Shown here piece by piece: positions 1 to 7,977 of a stretch of 39,489 nucleotides of DNA. Source of the DNA: JAZSQT01 sp045538075 (lineage in GTDB: Bacteria > Chrysiogenota > Deferribacteres > Deferribacterales > Mucispirillaceae). A program made the position numbers and the translations under genes. Where the stretch lies: assembly GCA_045538075.1 (NCBI GenBank), contig JAZSQT010000166.1, positions 1 through 39,489 on the forward strand. Reading direction: 5' to 3'. The number at the start of each line of letters is the position of its first letter. Position 1 is the stretch's first letter. The notes beneath the pieces are model-generated. The model was given only the letters and a program-made list of their open reading frames with translations, was not told where the DNA came from and searched no databases.

Positions 1-513
1 AATATTAGAGATATTTTTTTAGATAATAAATTTACTTTACAAAATACTTTAATCAATTTATCAAAAAAAATTAATAAAAATGACATAAATATCAACATTA
101 ATTCTAATGTTATTTATCCAACTTATGATAATATTAATGAAATATCTAATTTACATAAATTAATTTTTGATAAATATACTGATAATTTTTTAACAAAGGA
201 AGAAATATACCAACTTATTGATAATAAGCAAATTTTAATTATTAAATTAGATGATAAAATATCTGGTTACATTATATTTGATATAAAAAATAGTGTATCT
301 CAATTAAAATATTGGGCAGTAGATAAAAGAATATCTTTAAAAGGGACTGGAAATTCTCTTTTTTACTCTATGTGCAACTTAATGAACGAAAATAGTATCC
401 TTGAATGTTGGTGTAAAGAAGATAATAAAAACGCACTATCTATTTATAGGAATAAAGGCTTTAGCGATACAAATAAAAAGTGCTATATATTATCTTTAAA
501 CTTAAATAATTAA
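1..513 (+). CDS. GNAT-family acetyltransferase, 5'-truncated by window edge
   Basis: An open frame runs from base 1 to a TAA at 511-513, giving the C-terminal 170 residues of a longer protein; the start lies outside the window. The last 100 residues look like a GNAT fold: a KGTGNSLFYSM segment fits the acetyl-CoA pyrophosphate loop (R/Q-x-x-G-x-G/A), and NKNALSIYRNKGF is the usual late GNAT motif (N-x-x-A-x-x-x-Y-x-x-x-G-F). It probably transfers an acyl group to an amine. It converges on the ACP gene, with 38 bases between the stops, and sits beside ACP, ligase, methyltransferase and NAT genes, so a substrate in surface-glycan or amino-sugar synthesis is inferred. The first 70 residues may belong to another domain, which I cannot identify. 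Confidence 0.75.
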   Translation, partial: NIRDIFLDNKFTLQNTLINLSKKINKNDINININSNVIYPTYDNINEISNLHKLIFDKYTDNFLTKEEIYQLIDNKQILIIKLDDKISGYIIFDIKNSVSQLKYWAVDKRISLKGTGNSLFYSMCNLMNENSILECWCKEDNKNALSIYRNKGFSDTNKKCYILSLNLNN

Positions 514-551
514 TAATAATTTAGAAAAAAAATACTATTTTACTAAATAAA

Positions 552-779
552 TTATTTTAAATATTTTTCTACTAACTTTGTAATACTTTCAAGGTTGACA
601 AAGTTTTCAGCTTCAATATCAGTTTCATCAATTGTAATATTAAATTCTGTATCAATAGCAGCAATTAATGATGTCATATCAAAACTATCAATTAAGCCGT
701 CTATAATATAATCTTTACTATTTTTGTAATCTGCTTCTGGTCTAATGTTTTCTAATAATTTTAAAATTTTTTCTTCCAT
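552..779 (-). CDS. acyl carrier protein
   Basis: A 75-residue acidic protein with the carrier-protein phosphopantetheine site: the DSFD motif (DSLD in classical ACPs) puts the attachment serine at residue 32. I start it at the ATG at 779-777 because GGAG lies 6 bases upstream; a TTG at 791 would be in frame but overlaps that ribosome-binding site. The ligase gene just upstream stops at 781, one base before this ATG, so the two are translated as a unit. The pairing suggests the ligase loads this carrier with an activated acid or amino acid. Unlike a housekeeping AcpP it is not next to fab genes, so a dedicated carrier for glycan decoration is more likely (inference). Confidence 0.85.
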   Translation of the reverse strand: MEEKILKLLENIRPEADYKNSKDYIIDGLIDSFDMTSLIAAIDTEFNITIDETDIEAENFVNLESITKLVEKYLK

Positions 780-780
780 T

Positions 781-2301
781 TTATTCTCCAATATATTTTT
801 TCTTTAAGTATTGTCTATCTATTTTACCATTTAAAGTAAGTGGCATTTCGTCTATAAAATAAATTTTTGTTGGGATAGCATATTTTGCCAATTTTAATAA
901 TAATTTTTCTCGTAAGTATTTTATAGGAAGCTCACTATTAGCAGTGTAAAATAATGTAATTTCCTTATTTAAATCATCATACAATACACATTGGTTATTT
1001 ATTTCTTGTATTGATGATACAGCAGTTTCAATTTCTCCAATTTCAATTCTATAGCCATTATGTTTTATCTGAAAATCTTTACGACCAACGTAAATAATTT
1101 CTTTTCTATCATTATAATAAGCTAAATCGCCAGTTTTATATATAATTTCTCTATATGAGTTATTAATTGGATTTTGAATAAATACTTCGTCTGTTTTTTC
1201 TTTATTATTATAATACCCTATAGATAAAGAAATTCCTTTTACACATATTTCGCCTATTTCTTGATTACTTACTAAAGTGTTATCACTTTTTAATAAAATT
1301 ATATCTGTATTATTACAAGGGTAACCTATAGGCAAAGGTTCATCGTCGTTAAATTCTCTATCAACAATATAATATATACAATCTACAGTTATTTCTGTAG
1401 GTCCATATAAATTTGCGTATATTGGATTTGGTAAATATTTTCTCCATATATTAAGTTGTTTATTTGGCATAACTTCGCCAGCAAAAAGTATTTTTTTTAA
1501 ACCTTTATAATTATATTTTTCTAAAAGATTGCTATTAGCAATACCGATTAAAACTGATGGCACCCAAAAAATACTCGTTACTTTTTTGTCTTCTAATTCT
1601 TGTAATAATTTATTTTTAAAAGTAAATAACATTTCTGGAACGATATACATTGAACAACCTACTTTTAAAGTTGTATAAATATCTAATACAGAATTATCAA
1701 AAAAGAATGGTGCTTGATTGGCAAAAATATCGCTATCATCAAAGAAAAAAGTATCTTGAACCCAGTCTATATAATCAATTACTGATTGATGATTAATTAC
1801 AACACCTTTTGGAGTTCCCGTTGAGCCAGAAGTAAAAAGAATATATAACGGATTAGTGCTGATTTGTTTTTTTCTAATTTTGTTTATTATAATATCATCT
1901 ATTTTAGTATTTAAAATATTATTAATATCAATAACATTTTCATTATAATCTAATTCTTTTAATATATTTTCTGTATCACTATTTACTATAACTATTTTTG
2001 GTTTTAATGTGCTAAAAATGTTTTTAATCCTATCTATAGGTTGTTTTATATCTATTGGCACATATATATTACCACTATAAGTAACTCCAAAAAAAGCTAC
2101 TAATGAATAAATATTTTTTGGTAACAAAATAGCTATTGGTTCATTAAAAATATTATTATTTTTAATAATATAAGATGCAACTGATTTACTATTATTATAA
2201 ACTTCCTTATAAGTTAGCTTATTATCTTTATCAAAAAAAGCTACCTTATCTTGATATTTTATAACAGAATTTTCTAAATATTCTAAAACAGATTTTTGCA
2301 T
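781..2301 (-). CDS. AMP-forming amino-acid/acyl ligase (adenylation enzyme, DltA-like)
   Basis: A 506-residue ANL-superfamily enzyme that activates a carboxylic acid as an acyl-AMP and transfers it to a carrier-protein thiol. Visible core motifs: A3 phosphate loop TSGSTGTPKG (157-166), A5 LYGPTE (298-303), A7 YKTGDL, A8 around GRKDFQIKHNGYRIEIGEIE, and A10 NGKIDR with the catalytic lysine at 493. Length and motif spacing match stand-alone adenylation enzymes such as DltA, with no condensation or carrier domain fused. The ATG overlaps the preceding TAA (TAATG), so it is translationally coupled to the methyltransferase gene and is followed by the ACP gene. The substrate cannot be read from the sequence; an amino acid or hydroxy acid are both possible. 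Cj1307 of C. jejuni is a comparable stand-alone enzyme (from memory). Confidence 0.85.
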   Translation of the reverse strand: MQKSVLEYLENSVIKYQDKVAFFDKDNKLTYKEVYNNSKSVASYIIKNNNIFNEPIAILLPKNIYSLVAFFGVTYSGNIYVPIDIKQPIDRIKNIFSTLKPKIVIVNSDTENILKELDYNENVIDINNILNTKIDDIIINKIRKKQISTNPLYILFTSGSTGTPKGVVINHQSVIDYIDWVQDTFFFDDSDIFANQAPFFFDNSVLDIYTTLKVGCSMYIVPEMLFTFKNKLLQELEDKKVTSIFWVPSVLIGIANSNLLEKYNYKGLKKILFAGEVMPNKQLNIWRKYLPNPIYANLYGPTEITVDCIYYIVDREFNDDEPLPIGYPCNNTDIILLKSDNTLVSNQEIGEICVKGISLSIGYYNNKEKTDEVFIQNPINNSYREIIYKTGDLAYYNDRKEIIYVGRKDFQIKHNGYRIEIGEIETAVSSIQEINNQCVLYDDLNKEITLFYTANSELPIKYLREKLLLKLAKYAIPTKIYFIDEMPLTLNGKIDRQYLKKKYIGE

Positions 2302-3200
2302 TATTTACGCCTTAATAAGAGACCTATAACTATAGGTTCTTTGTTTTGTTCTGCGTGAGCTAATGATTTTTTATTACTAGTAAGACAAATATAATCTTCT
2401 ATTTTTAAATCAACTTTATCTACCATTTCAAAAATTTCTTCTTTATTATTAAATAAGTATATATGATCAAGAGCTGGAGCATTTATTGCTGTTGTAATAA
2501 AAGCTAAACCATCATTAGATAAAATATCTCTAACTTTCTCTAAAAATAATTGAGGTTCTTCAACGTGTTCTAAAACTTCTGTAGATACGACTAATTTAAT
2601 TTTATCTTTACTATCATAATGATAAAAGTCTTGTAATTTTATTTCATAAGGTTTAGATGTGCTTATATTAGCTTTTATATATTCAATAGAGCCTTCTACA
2701 GATGTTTTTGATAAATCTATACCTTCATAAAAATCCATATTAGTATGTTTTAGGGCTAACATAAAATAGTTTCCATACCCTGGACCTATTTCTAAATATC
2801 TACCACTACTAAAATTATTTTTTATAAGCATATTTTTGAAATATCTCGTTATTTCTAAATGTGTAATAAATAAATACTGGCTTATATTTTGCATTAGCAT
2901 ATATTGGTGCATAAATTCTTTATTATAATAAACTTTGTCGCATACTTCACTAAACTTTGAATACCTATATCTTCCAGTTTTTAGAAACTCACGATGAGTT
3001 GTATTATATACTTTTATAATATTTAAATACGCATCTACCATACTATCAATAGTTTCGCCCTTTGAGATAAAATATTTTAAAAGGTTTTCCAAAGATAGCA
3101 ATTCTTCATCAGTTAAATTTGGTATATTATCGTGCATATATTTAGCTTGTAATCTATCTTTTTTGCTAATATTTTCCTTAAAACTTTCAACTAAATTCAT
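2301..3200 (-). CDS. class I SAM-dependent methyltransferase
   Basis: A 299-residue protein with a Rossmann SAM-binding motif EIGPGYG at 137-143 and the post-motif II/III pattern STEVLEHVEEPQLFL typical of UbiE/COQ5-like methyltransferases (Methyltransf_11/23). The N-terminal 120 residues are a mostly helical extension with no motif I recognise. I start it at the ATG at 3200, 4 bases after the stop of the NAT gene; the longer frame from a GTG at 3251 would overlap that gene by 47 bases. The ribosome-binding site is weak (GGTG about 8 bases upstream). Its place between an NAT and an adenylation enzyme suggests it O-methylates a small glycan substituent, as proposed for Cj1300-type enzymes; this is inference. 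Confidence 0.8.
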   Translation of the reverse strand: MNLVESFKENISKKDRLQAKYMHDNIPNLTDEELLSLENLLKYFISKGETIDSMVDAYLNIIKVYNTTHREFLKTGRYRYSKFSEVCDKVYYNKEFMHQYMLMQNISQYLFITHLEITRYFKNMLIKNNFSSGRYLEIGPGYGNYFMLALKHTNMDFYEGIDLSKTSVEGSIEYIKANISTSKPYEIKLQDFYHYDSKDKIKLVVSTEVLEHVEEPQLFLEKVRDILSNDGLAFITTAINAPALDHIYLFNNKEEIFEMVDKVDLKIEDYICLTSNKKSLAHAEQNKEPIVIGLLLRRK

Positions 3201-3204
3201 ATTT

Positions 3205-3987
3205 TTACACCAAGCCCTTTTGCCCAATATATGAGCAGTATAATTTGCCACCAGTTTCTCTTAAATCTTTTCTAATTACTTCAAGTAAATCTGAAGTTTT
3301 TGTAAAGAAAAATTCAATTTCATTAATTTTAATAACTTTACTAATATTATTTTTAACTACGTATTCCCTTAATGGATTAACATCAATTACTACATCTTTA
3401 TCTAAATTCCTAACAAGCATAATATAATCTTTTTTTTGTGTGTTACCAAATTCATCAATATAATCGTAAGTAAAAGATTTTAGATACCTATGCTCCATTT
3501 TATCAATAAATTCTGTTTCTTCTATAAAATGGGCTATAGTAAAAATATTTATATCTATACCAACTTGACAAGAATTTGAATTGCTTATATACGAAAAAAT
3601 AGAGTCTATTCCAAAAGCACTTTTGTTATCAATTTCACAAAGTTTATCTCTATCTTTTCCGTAAATAGCAAAAGAGTATATAGGGTGTTTGCTCCGTTTA
3701 AAATCACTATCCTTTAACACAAAATTTCCCATTGCTCCTACTGATGAAGGAGTTTTTTTATAATCAAAAGGAACTCCATTACAAAAGCCCCAATTAAATG
3801 TAGGAATAAGCAAAGTTTGATGTGGTAAAATCCAATCTTTAATTGATTTTAAAAATAATTTAACATCAAATTGAACACCTTTTTTTCTTTCTTGAAAAAT
3901 TAATTTTGATATATCTGAAAAAAGAACAATTACATCGTAATCTTTTAACTGCAACTGTTTAAAATAATCTGTATATGAAAATCCCAT
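3205..3987 (-). CDS. AAC(3)-type N-acyltransferase (Antibiotic_NAT family)
   Basis: A 260-residue member of the aminoglycoside 3-N-acetyltransferase fold. Diagnostic stretches are LLIPTFNWGF (59-68), SSVGAMGNFVLK (81-92), RSKHPIYSFAIYG (98-110) and HFIEE with H153 and E156/E157, the region carrying the family's catalytic histidine. Start ATG at 3987 has AAAGG about 8 bases upstream. Despite the family name, members inside surface-glycan clusters act on sugar amines or acyl-sugars rather than drugs, and nothing here indicates antibiotic resistance. It lies 12 bases after the DUF4910 gene and 4 bases before the methyltransferase, so it is an operon member. C. jejuni Cj1296/Cj1297, next to Cj1295, belong to the same family (from memory). 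Confidence 0.85.
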   Translation of the reverse strand: MGFSYTDYFKQLQLKDYDVIVLFSDISKLIFQERKKGVQFDVKLFLKSIKDWILPHQTLLIPTFNWGFCNGVPFDYKKTPSSVGAMGNFVLKDSDFKRSKHPIYSFAIYGKDRDKLCEIDNKSAFGIDSIFSYISNSNSCQVGIDINIFTIAHFIEETEFIDKMEHRYLKSFTYDYIDEFGNTQKKDYIMLVRNLDKDVVIDVNPLREYVVKNNISKVIKINEIEFFFTKTSDLLEVIRKDLRETGGKLYCSYIGQKGLV

Positions 3988-3999
3988 TATTAATTACCT

Positions 4000-5337
4000 T
4001 TACTTATTAGTAAGCAAGTTATTATCTAATAATTTATTTACGACTGTTATTAAATCTTTAACTGGAACACCAATAATATTGCTAATATCTATTAAATCAT
4101 TATTACCATCAGCATAAGCAATAAAATTCATCATTGATTTAACGTTATCGTAATTTCCTTTTTGACTGATAGTTGGATATAAGCCACGTTTACCTAAATT
4201 TGGTTCACATAAAACATTTATTTCGTATTTTTTATTATATTCTATTGCCTCTACTACTTGAGTTAAAACATCGAAACTACCTTCAAATCCAGCAGGACTG
4301 ACAAAATCCATATTATCTTTTGATGTATGATATTCTTCGTATTCACCAAATTTACTTCTACAAAATGTTGTAACACCTAAATCAACATTTGGTGCATTAT
4401 ATTGGCGTTCATCACTTCCTCTATCTAAAAAAGAATACGTTTTATAATCACAATGAAAATCTAAAATATTTTTTAAAACTTTATCAGAAAAAGAGTTACC
4501 GTATCTTGAGTTAATCATAGAATAACATTTATCATCACCAACACAACTTACTACAAATCCAGCTTTTAAATTATGTTTTAAATGATTAATATTTTTGCTT
4601 AAATATACTATTGAGCCTATAGTTTCTGGAATAAATAGAAACCTATACGTATAACGTCTATTCTTAATAGATTGAACGTAATTGATTAATTCTGATATAA
4701 GTGCTGGCCCAGAGCATTCATTATTTGCCATAGATGGGTGGCAAATATAAGTTGAAAAAAGAATTTCATTTTTATAAAAGCCATTGACCCCCCCCCTATC
4801 AATATTATGCTCTATCTCTGTAGGTTTAATAACTACTTCGCCATAAGACAAATTGCCATTAAAAAGTTTTGATTTAATAACCATTCTATACTTACAATCT
4901 TTTAATAACTGTAATTGATTGTAAGTCATTGAAAATCCGTAACGTTCCTTATAGTAAGATGTAACATAGGGGATAGCATCTTTTTGATTTTTATCAGTAT
5001 AAATGTATTGTTTCAATTCTTCTAATGAAACCCACTTATCTACAGAAGTAGAATAACCTAATACGTGCAAATTGTTATCTTTAAAATCTATAATTCTATT
5101 GCCGTATTCGTCATCTATATATGCTTCTTCAATATCCCATTCTTTTGGAACTTCCCAATCAAAAGCCTTATATCCAGTAGGGACATTATGTATATACAAT
5201 TTAGCACCAGAATAATCAGCAATATAATTAGAAATTATTTCTAATGATTTTAACACACCCTTACCAGTTAAACTTCTGTTAATAGGATATAAATCTAACG
5301 CTAAATTATATATCTTTTGCCCTACTGATATATTCAT
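4000..5337 (-). CDS. DUF4910/DUF2172 aminopeptidase-like protein, phase-variable (G9 tract), ON in this sequence
   Basis: A 445-residue protein of the Cj1295-type family: an M28-like zinc peptidase fold with an inserted DUF2172 domain and a C-terminal winged-helix segment. Seen: N-terminal LYPINRSLTGKG; PTGYKAFDWEVPKEW; metal-site motifs CHPSMANNECSGP, FIPETIGS and EYHTSKDN; and GSDERQY. Members sit in polysaccharide and flagellin-glycan loci. In C. jejuni the homologue is needed for a di-O-methylglyceryl-type pseudaminic acid modification (from memory). I start at the ATG at 5337 (GAGAGA about 8 bases upstream) rather than the GTG at 5352, because homologues begin just here. A run of nine G at residues 181-184 (bases 4788-4796) lies in a loop between the GEVVIKP and EILFSTYICHPS strands. 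Losing one G gives a stop after about 216 residues; gaining one stops within nine codons. Confidence 0.88.
   Translation of the reverse strand: MNISVGQKIYNLALDLYPINRSLTGKGVLKSLEIISNYIADYSGAKLYIHNVPTGYKAFDWEVPKEWDIEEAYIDDEYGNRIIDFKDNNLHVLGYSTSVDKWVSLEELKQYIYTDKNQKDAIPYVTSYYKERYGFSMTYNQLQLLKDCKYRMVIKSKLFNGNLSYGEVVIKPTEIEHNIDRGGVNGFYKNEILFSTYICHPSMANNECSGPALISELINYVQSIKNRRYTYRFLFIPETIGSIVYLSKNINHLKHNLKAGFVVSCVGDDKCYSMINSRYGNSFSDKVLKNILDFHCDYKTYSFLDRGSDERQYNAPNVDLGVTTFCRSKFGEYEEYHTSKDNMDFVSPAGFEGSFDVLTQVVEAIEYNKKYEINVLCEPNLGKRGLYPTISQKGNYDNVKSMMNFIAYADGNNDLIDISNIIGVPVKDLITVVNKLLDNNLLTNK
4788..4796 (-). repeat. G9 homopolymer tract (phase-variation contingency site)
   Basis: Nine consecutive C on the plus strand, nine G on the coding strand, inside the DUF4910 gene. 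In such an AT-rich window runs of five or more G or C are otherwise absent by eye. The tract encodes R-G-G-V in frame. With G8 the frame reads SMAFIKMKFFFQ and stops about 33 codons on; with G10 it reads GQWLL and stops at once. Slipped-strand mispairing at such tracts switches surface-structure genes in Campylobacter and Helicobacter. Confidence 0.85.
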
Positions 5338-5365
5338 CAATAATTCTCTCACATTAATTTACAGT

Positions 5366-5394
5366 ATAGTAATTTTTTTATAAAATTTTGTCTA
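5366..5394 (-). promoter_or_regulatory. possible sigma-70 promoter for the glycan-modification operon
   Basis: Read on the minus strand, TAGACA (5394-5389) and TACTAT (5371-5366) are separated by 17 bases and end about 30 bases before the DUF4910 start. The 77-base gap to hemY is the largest in this minus-strand run, so a separate promoter is reasonable. The hexamers match consensus at only 4-5 of 6 positions, and AT-rich sequence gives such matches easily. Confidence 0.4.
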
Positions 5395-5414
5395 TAATAA
5401 TTAAATCTTCTTTA

Positions 5415-6785
5415 TTAATGTAGCTCTGCTTTTATTTTCTCTGCAATTTCTTGGCTTACACGAGTGCAATCATTTAAACTAATACCGTATAATACATTGC
5501 CACCAATATATAAGCCATTAAAACCTTTTAATATTTCTTCAATTTCTGCTACTTTTTCACTATGACCGACATGGTATTGAGGTATAGCTTTTTCATGACG
5601 AAAATATTCTACTAAACAAGGTTTGCCTACTACACCTAAAATATCTGAAACATTTTTTATACAAATATCTATTAATTCTTCGTTTGTTTTTTCAAGTATT
5701 TCATGATGTCTATCACCACCAGCCATTATTCTTAAAAGTTTTTTACCTTTTGGTGCTTGAGACGGAAACATTGAAGATGTAAAAAGTGTGCCTAATATTC
5801 CTCTCTTTTCTTTTTCTGGAATTAAATAACCAAAACCGTCTATTGCGTCTTTTATATCCTCATCATTAAAACCTAAACCTGCAACAAACATTGGAGAATA
5901 AGGAATAGATGATAAAACTTCTGATAATCTACCATTTAAATTTTTCAAAAATTTTGCTGACGCATAAGCAGGACAAGTGATTGCAAGTTTATCAAATTCA
6001 TAAACCTTGCCACCATTAACTGTAACTTTATAAATATCGCCCTCTTTAACAACTTCTTCTACTGGACTATTTTTTATAATATTTGCACCATTTTTTATTG
6101 ATACTTCTGCTAAATCATTTAATGCTTGTCCCATGCCATTTACGTATGCAGTTAATACTCCCGATGGACCTGCTGGACTACCTTTTTTGTTTTTCTTTTT
6201 AAATAAACCTTTAATTAATCCACCGTAATCTTTTTCTAAATTATAAATTACTGGAAAACAAGATTTTAAACTCATTTTTTCTGGGTCTCCAGCAAAAACT
6301 CCAGATACCATAGGGCCAATTAAATAATCTAATGTTTCTTCCCCTAATCTACGTTTAGTAAAATTTGCTAAAGTCTCATCTTCGTTATCTTTCTTCTGTG
6401 GGACAAAAAATTCGCCTACTATTCTTAATTTTCCTTTAAAGGATAATAGTTTTGATGTTAAAAATTTTGGACTCATTTCAATTTTGTGAAGTTTTGAATC
6501 TCTTTGTATAAATCTCTTTCTTGCATTATCGTTACTTCTAACAAAATTTTTCTCTAATCCAGCTTCTTTAAAAGTTTCTGTAGTATAAGGTTTGCTATCT
6601 AAGAAACCATTAGTGCCAGACTCTACAACAAAACCATCTCTACATACACTTTTCATTGTGCCACCTAACTCATCTGTGGCTTCAAGTAGTATAATATCTA
6701 TATCTTTACCAGCTTTTTTCATCAATGCAAGTTTGCTGGCTAAACTAATTCCAGATATACCACCACCAATTATACCTACTCTCAT
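5415..6785 (-). CDS. hemY: protoporphyrinogen oxidase (FAD, HemY/HemG oxygen-type)
   Basis: A 456-residue flavoprotein that oxidises protoporphyrinogen IX (or coproporphyrinogen III in some lineages) late in haem synthesis. It begins with the dinucleotide-binding fold GIIGGGISG (4-12) followed by LLEATDELGGTMKSV, and ends with the family's FAD-contact segment GLYIGGNVLYGISLNDCTRV. Length fits the family (about 450-470). AAGGAG ends 6 bases before... its neighbour glycosidase gene, upstream in the same run, stops 19 bases before this ATG and that gap carries AAGGAG 6 bases from the start. No other haem gene is in the window. Membership of the HemY fold is clear; the exact substrate (proto- or coproporphyrinogen) cannot be told from sequence alone. 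Confidence 0.9.
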   Translation of the reverse strand: MRVGIIGGGISGISLASKLALMKKAGKDIDIILLEATDELGGTMKSVCRDGFVVESGTNGFLDSKPYTTETFKEAGLEKNFVRSNDNARKRFIQRDSKLHKIEMSPKFLTSKLLSFKGKLRIVGEFFVPQKKDNEDETLANFTKRRLGEETLDYLIGPMVSGVFAGDPEKMSLKSCFPVIYNLEKDYGGLIKGLFKKKNKKGSPAGPSGVLTAYVNGMGQALNDLAEVSIKNGANIIKNSPVEEVVKEGDIYKVTVNGGKVYEFDKLAITCPAYASAKFLKNLNGRLSEVLSSIPYSPMFVAGLGFNDEDIKDAIDGFGYLIPEKEKRGILGTLFTSSMFPSQAPKGKKLLRIMAGGDRHHEILEKTNEELIDICIKNVSDILGVVGKPCLVEYFRHEKAIPQYHVGHSEKVAEIEEILKGFNGLYIGGNVLYGISLNDCTRVSQEIAEKIKAELH

Positions 6786-6804
6786 TTACTTCTCCTTATA
6801 TACT

Positions 6805-7977
6805 TCACTTATAACATTCGCTATATATATCGTCAGAATTAAATACTGGCACTATAGCTATATTAATGTTATTTGTCTTTGCTATTTGCAAACATATATT
6901 TTTAAAAATATCCTTTGGAATTTGATTTTTTGTATTTTCAAAAGATAATGTTTGAAGTTTCATAATAACTCCACCATTATACTTTTCTGCTTCATTTTTT
7001 GCAGCTGCTGCAATATCGCCAATAAATATTGATGTATCAAAGATATTCTTATTCATTTCTTTTGATATTTGCTCGTGATAACCCATTACAGCTAAATAGT
7101 CTGCACCTTTTTCTAATAGTAATGGAATTTTTTGAGAATACCAAGCAAGACCCTTATCTGGATAAATTGGCGTTTCATAATATATATTAGCTACAAAAAC
7201 TACATCTGGATTTCTTCTTTTTACAGTTAATTTTAACTCTTCAAATAATTTTGATAAGTGGTTAGCTTTCCAGTTTGCCCAAGTATAAAATTCATCTTTA
7301 AACCCAGTAAAAGTTAATTTTCCATTATATTCTTTAGTCCCTTTAAAAAAATTTGATGTTTCTGCCTTTAATCCAGTTTCTGCAAAAAACAAATCTTTTG
7401 CCTCTTTATCGGCACCTTCTGAATATTTTATGATAAAATCGTCTTGAAATAATATGCCATCAATATCGTATAATGATAAATCTTGAAAAATCTTAATCAA
7501 TTTTTTTCTAACTTCATTATTAAATATATTTGCACCGTAGCCTAAAGATATACTACCGTCTGGAGAAAAAGATTTAGACATATATTTTTCTTCTTTCAAA
7601 TCGGTAAGACTTCTCGTTGCTACCCACGCATATAATTTTATGCCATTATTATGAGCAGATTTAATAGCTTGAGATAAAATATCATTTACTGTGCATAATT
7701 CTGTAGTTTTAAAGTAAACACCAGATTTACAATCACTTTTAATATTAAAGTGATACCTATCACCTTGATTATGAAAAACTCTAAAAAAGACTGTATTAAC
7801 ACCCTTTAACTTTGCTTCTCTAAAAAAAGCACCAAAATCCGTCTTATATTTTTCATCAATAACAAAAACTTGAGCACCATTTATATTTTCTTTTTTTATT
7901 TGTGTATTATCAATACTACTAAAAGAATTCGTTACTATAAAAAACAATATAAAAACACTACATATTATTTTTATCAT
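6805..7977 (-). CDS. secreted PgaB C-terminal-like glycoside hydrolase (GHL13/GH153-like)
   Basis: A 390-residue protein with an N-terminal hydrophobic signal segment (residues 3-20) and a TIM-barrel-like body. It resembles the C-terminal hydrolase domain of PgaB: NTVFFRVFHNQGDRYHF, GIKLYAWVATRSL and DGILFQDDF, where D179/D180 match the catalytic acidic pair of PgaB. The N-terminal polysaccharide deacetylase domain of PgaB is absent. It may cleave a partly deacetylated aminoglycan in the periplasm or at the surface (inference). Its ATG overlaps the SPOR gene's TAA (TAATG), so the two are coupled, and hemY follows by 19 bases. No pgaA, pgaC or pgaD gene is in the window. Family confident; substrate unknown. 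Confidence 0.7.
   Translation of the reverse strand: MIKIICSVFILFFIVTNSFSSIDNTQIKKENINGAQVFVIDEKYKTDFGAFFREAKLKGVNTVFFRVFHNQGDRYHFNIKSDCKSGVYFKTTELCTVNDILSQAIKSAHNNGIKLYAWVATRSLTDLKEEKYMSKSFSPDGSISLGYGANIFNNEVRKKLIKIFQDLSLYDIDGILFQDDFIIKYSEGADKEAKDLFFAETGLKAETSNFFKGTKEYNGKLTFTGFKDEFYTWANWKANHLSKLFEELKLTVKRRNPDVVFVANIYYETPIYPDKGLAWYSQKIPLLLEKGADYLAVMGYHEQISKEMNKNIFDTSIFIGDIAAAAKNEAEKYNGGVIMKLQTLSFENTKNQIPKDIFKNICLQIAKTNNINIAIVPVFNSDDIYSECYK

Noticed and set aside
3201..3251. Longer start (GTG at 3251) for the methyltransferase
   Set aside because: It would overlap the NAT gene by 47 bases and adds residues with no SAM-fold role; the ATG at 3200 directly follows the stop.
3205..3987. Antibiotic resistance gene (AAC(3))
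   Set aside because: The fold matches, but the context is glycan modification and nothing supports an aminoglycoside substrate.
6592..6948. 118-codon plus-strand frame across hemY and the hydrolase
   Set aside because: Antisense to two clear genes, no ribosome-binding site, no family motif.
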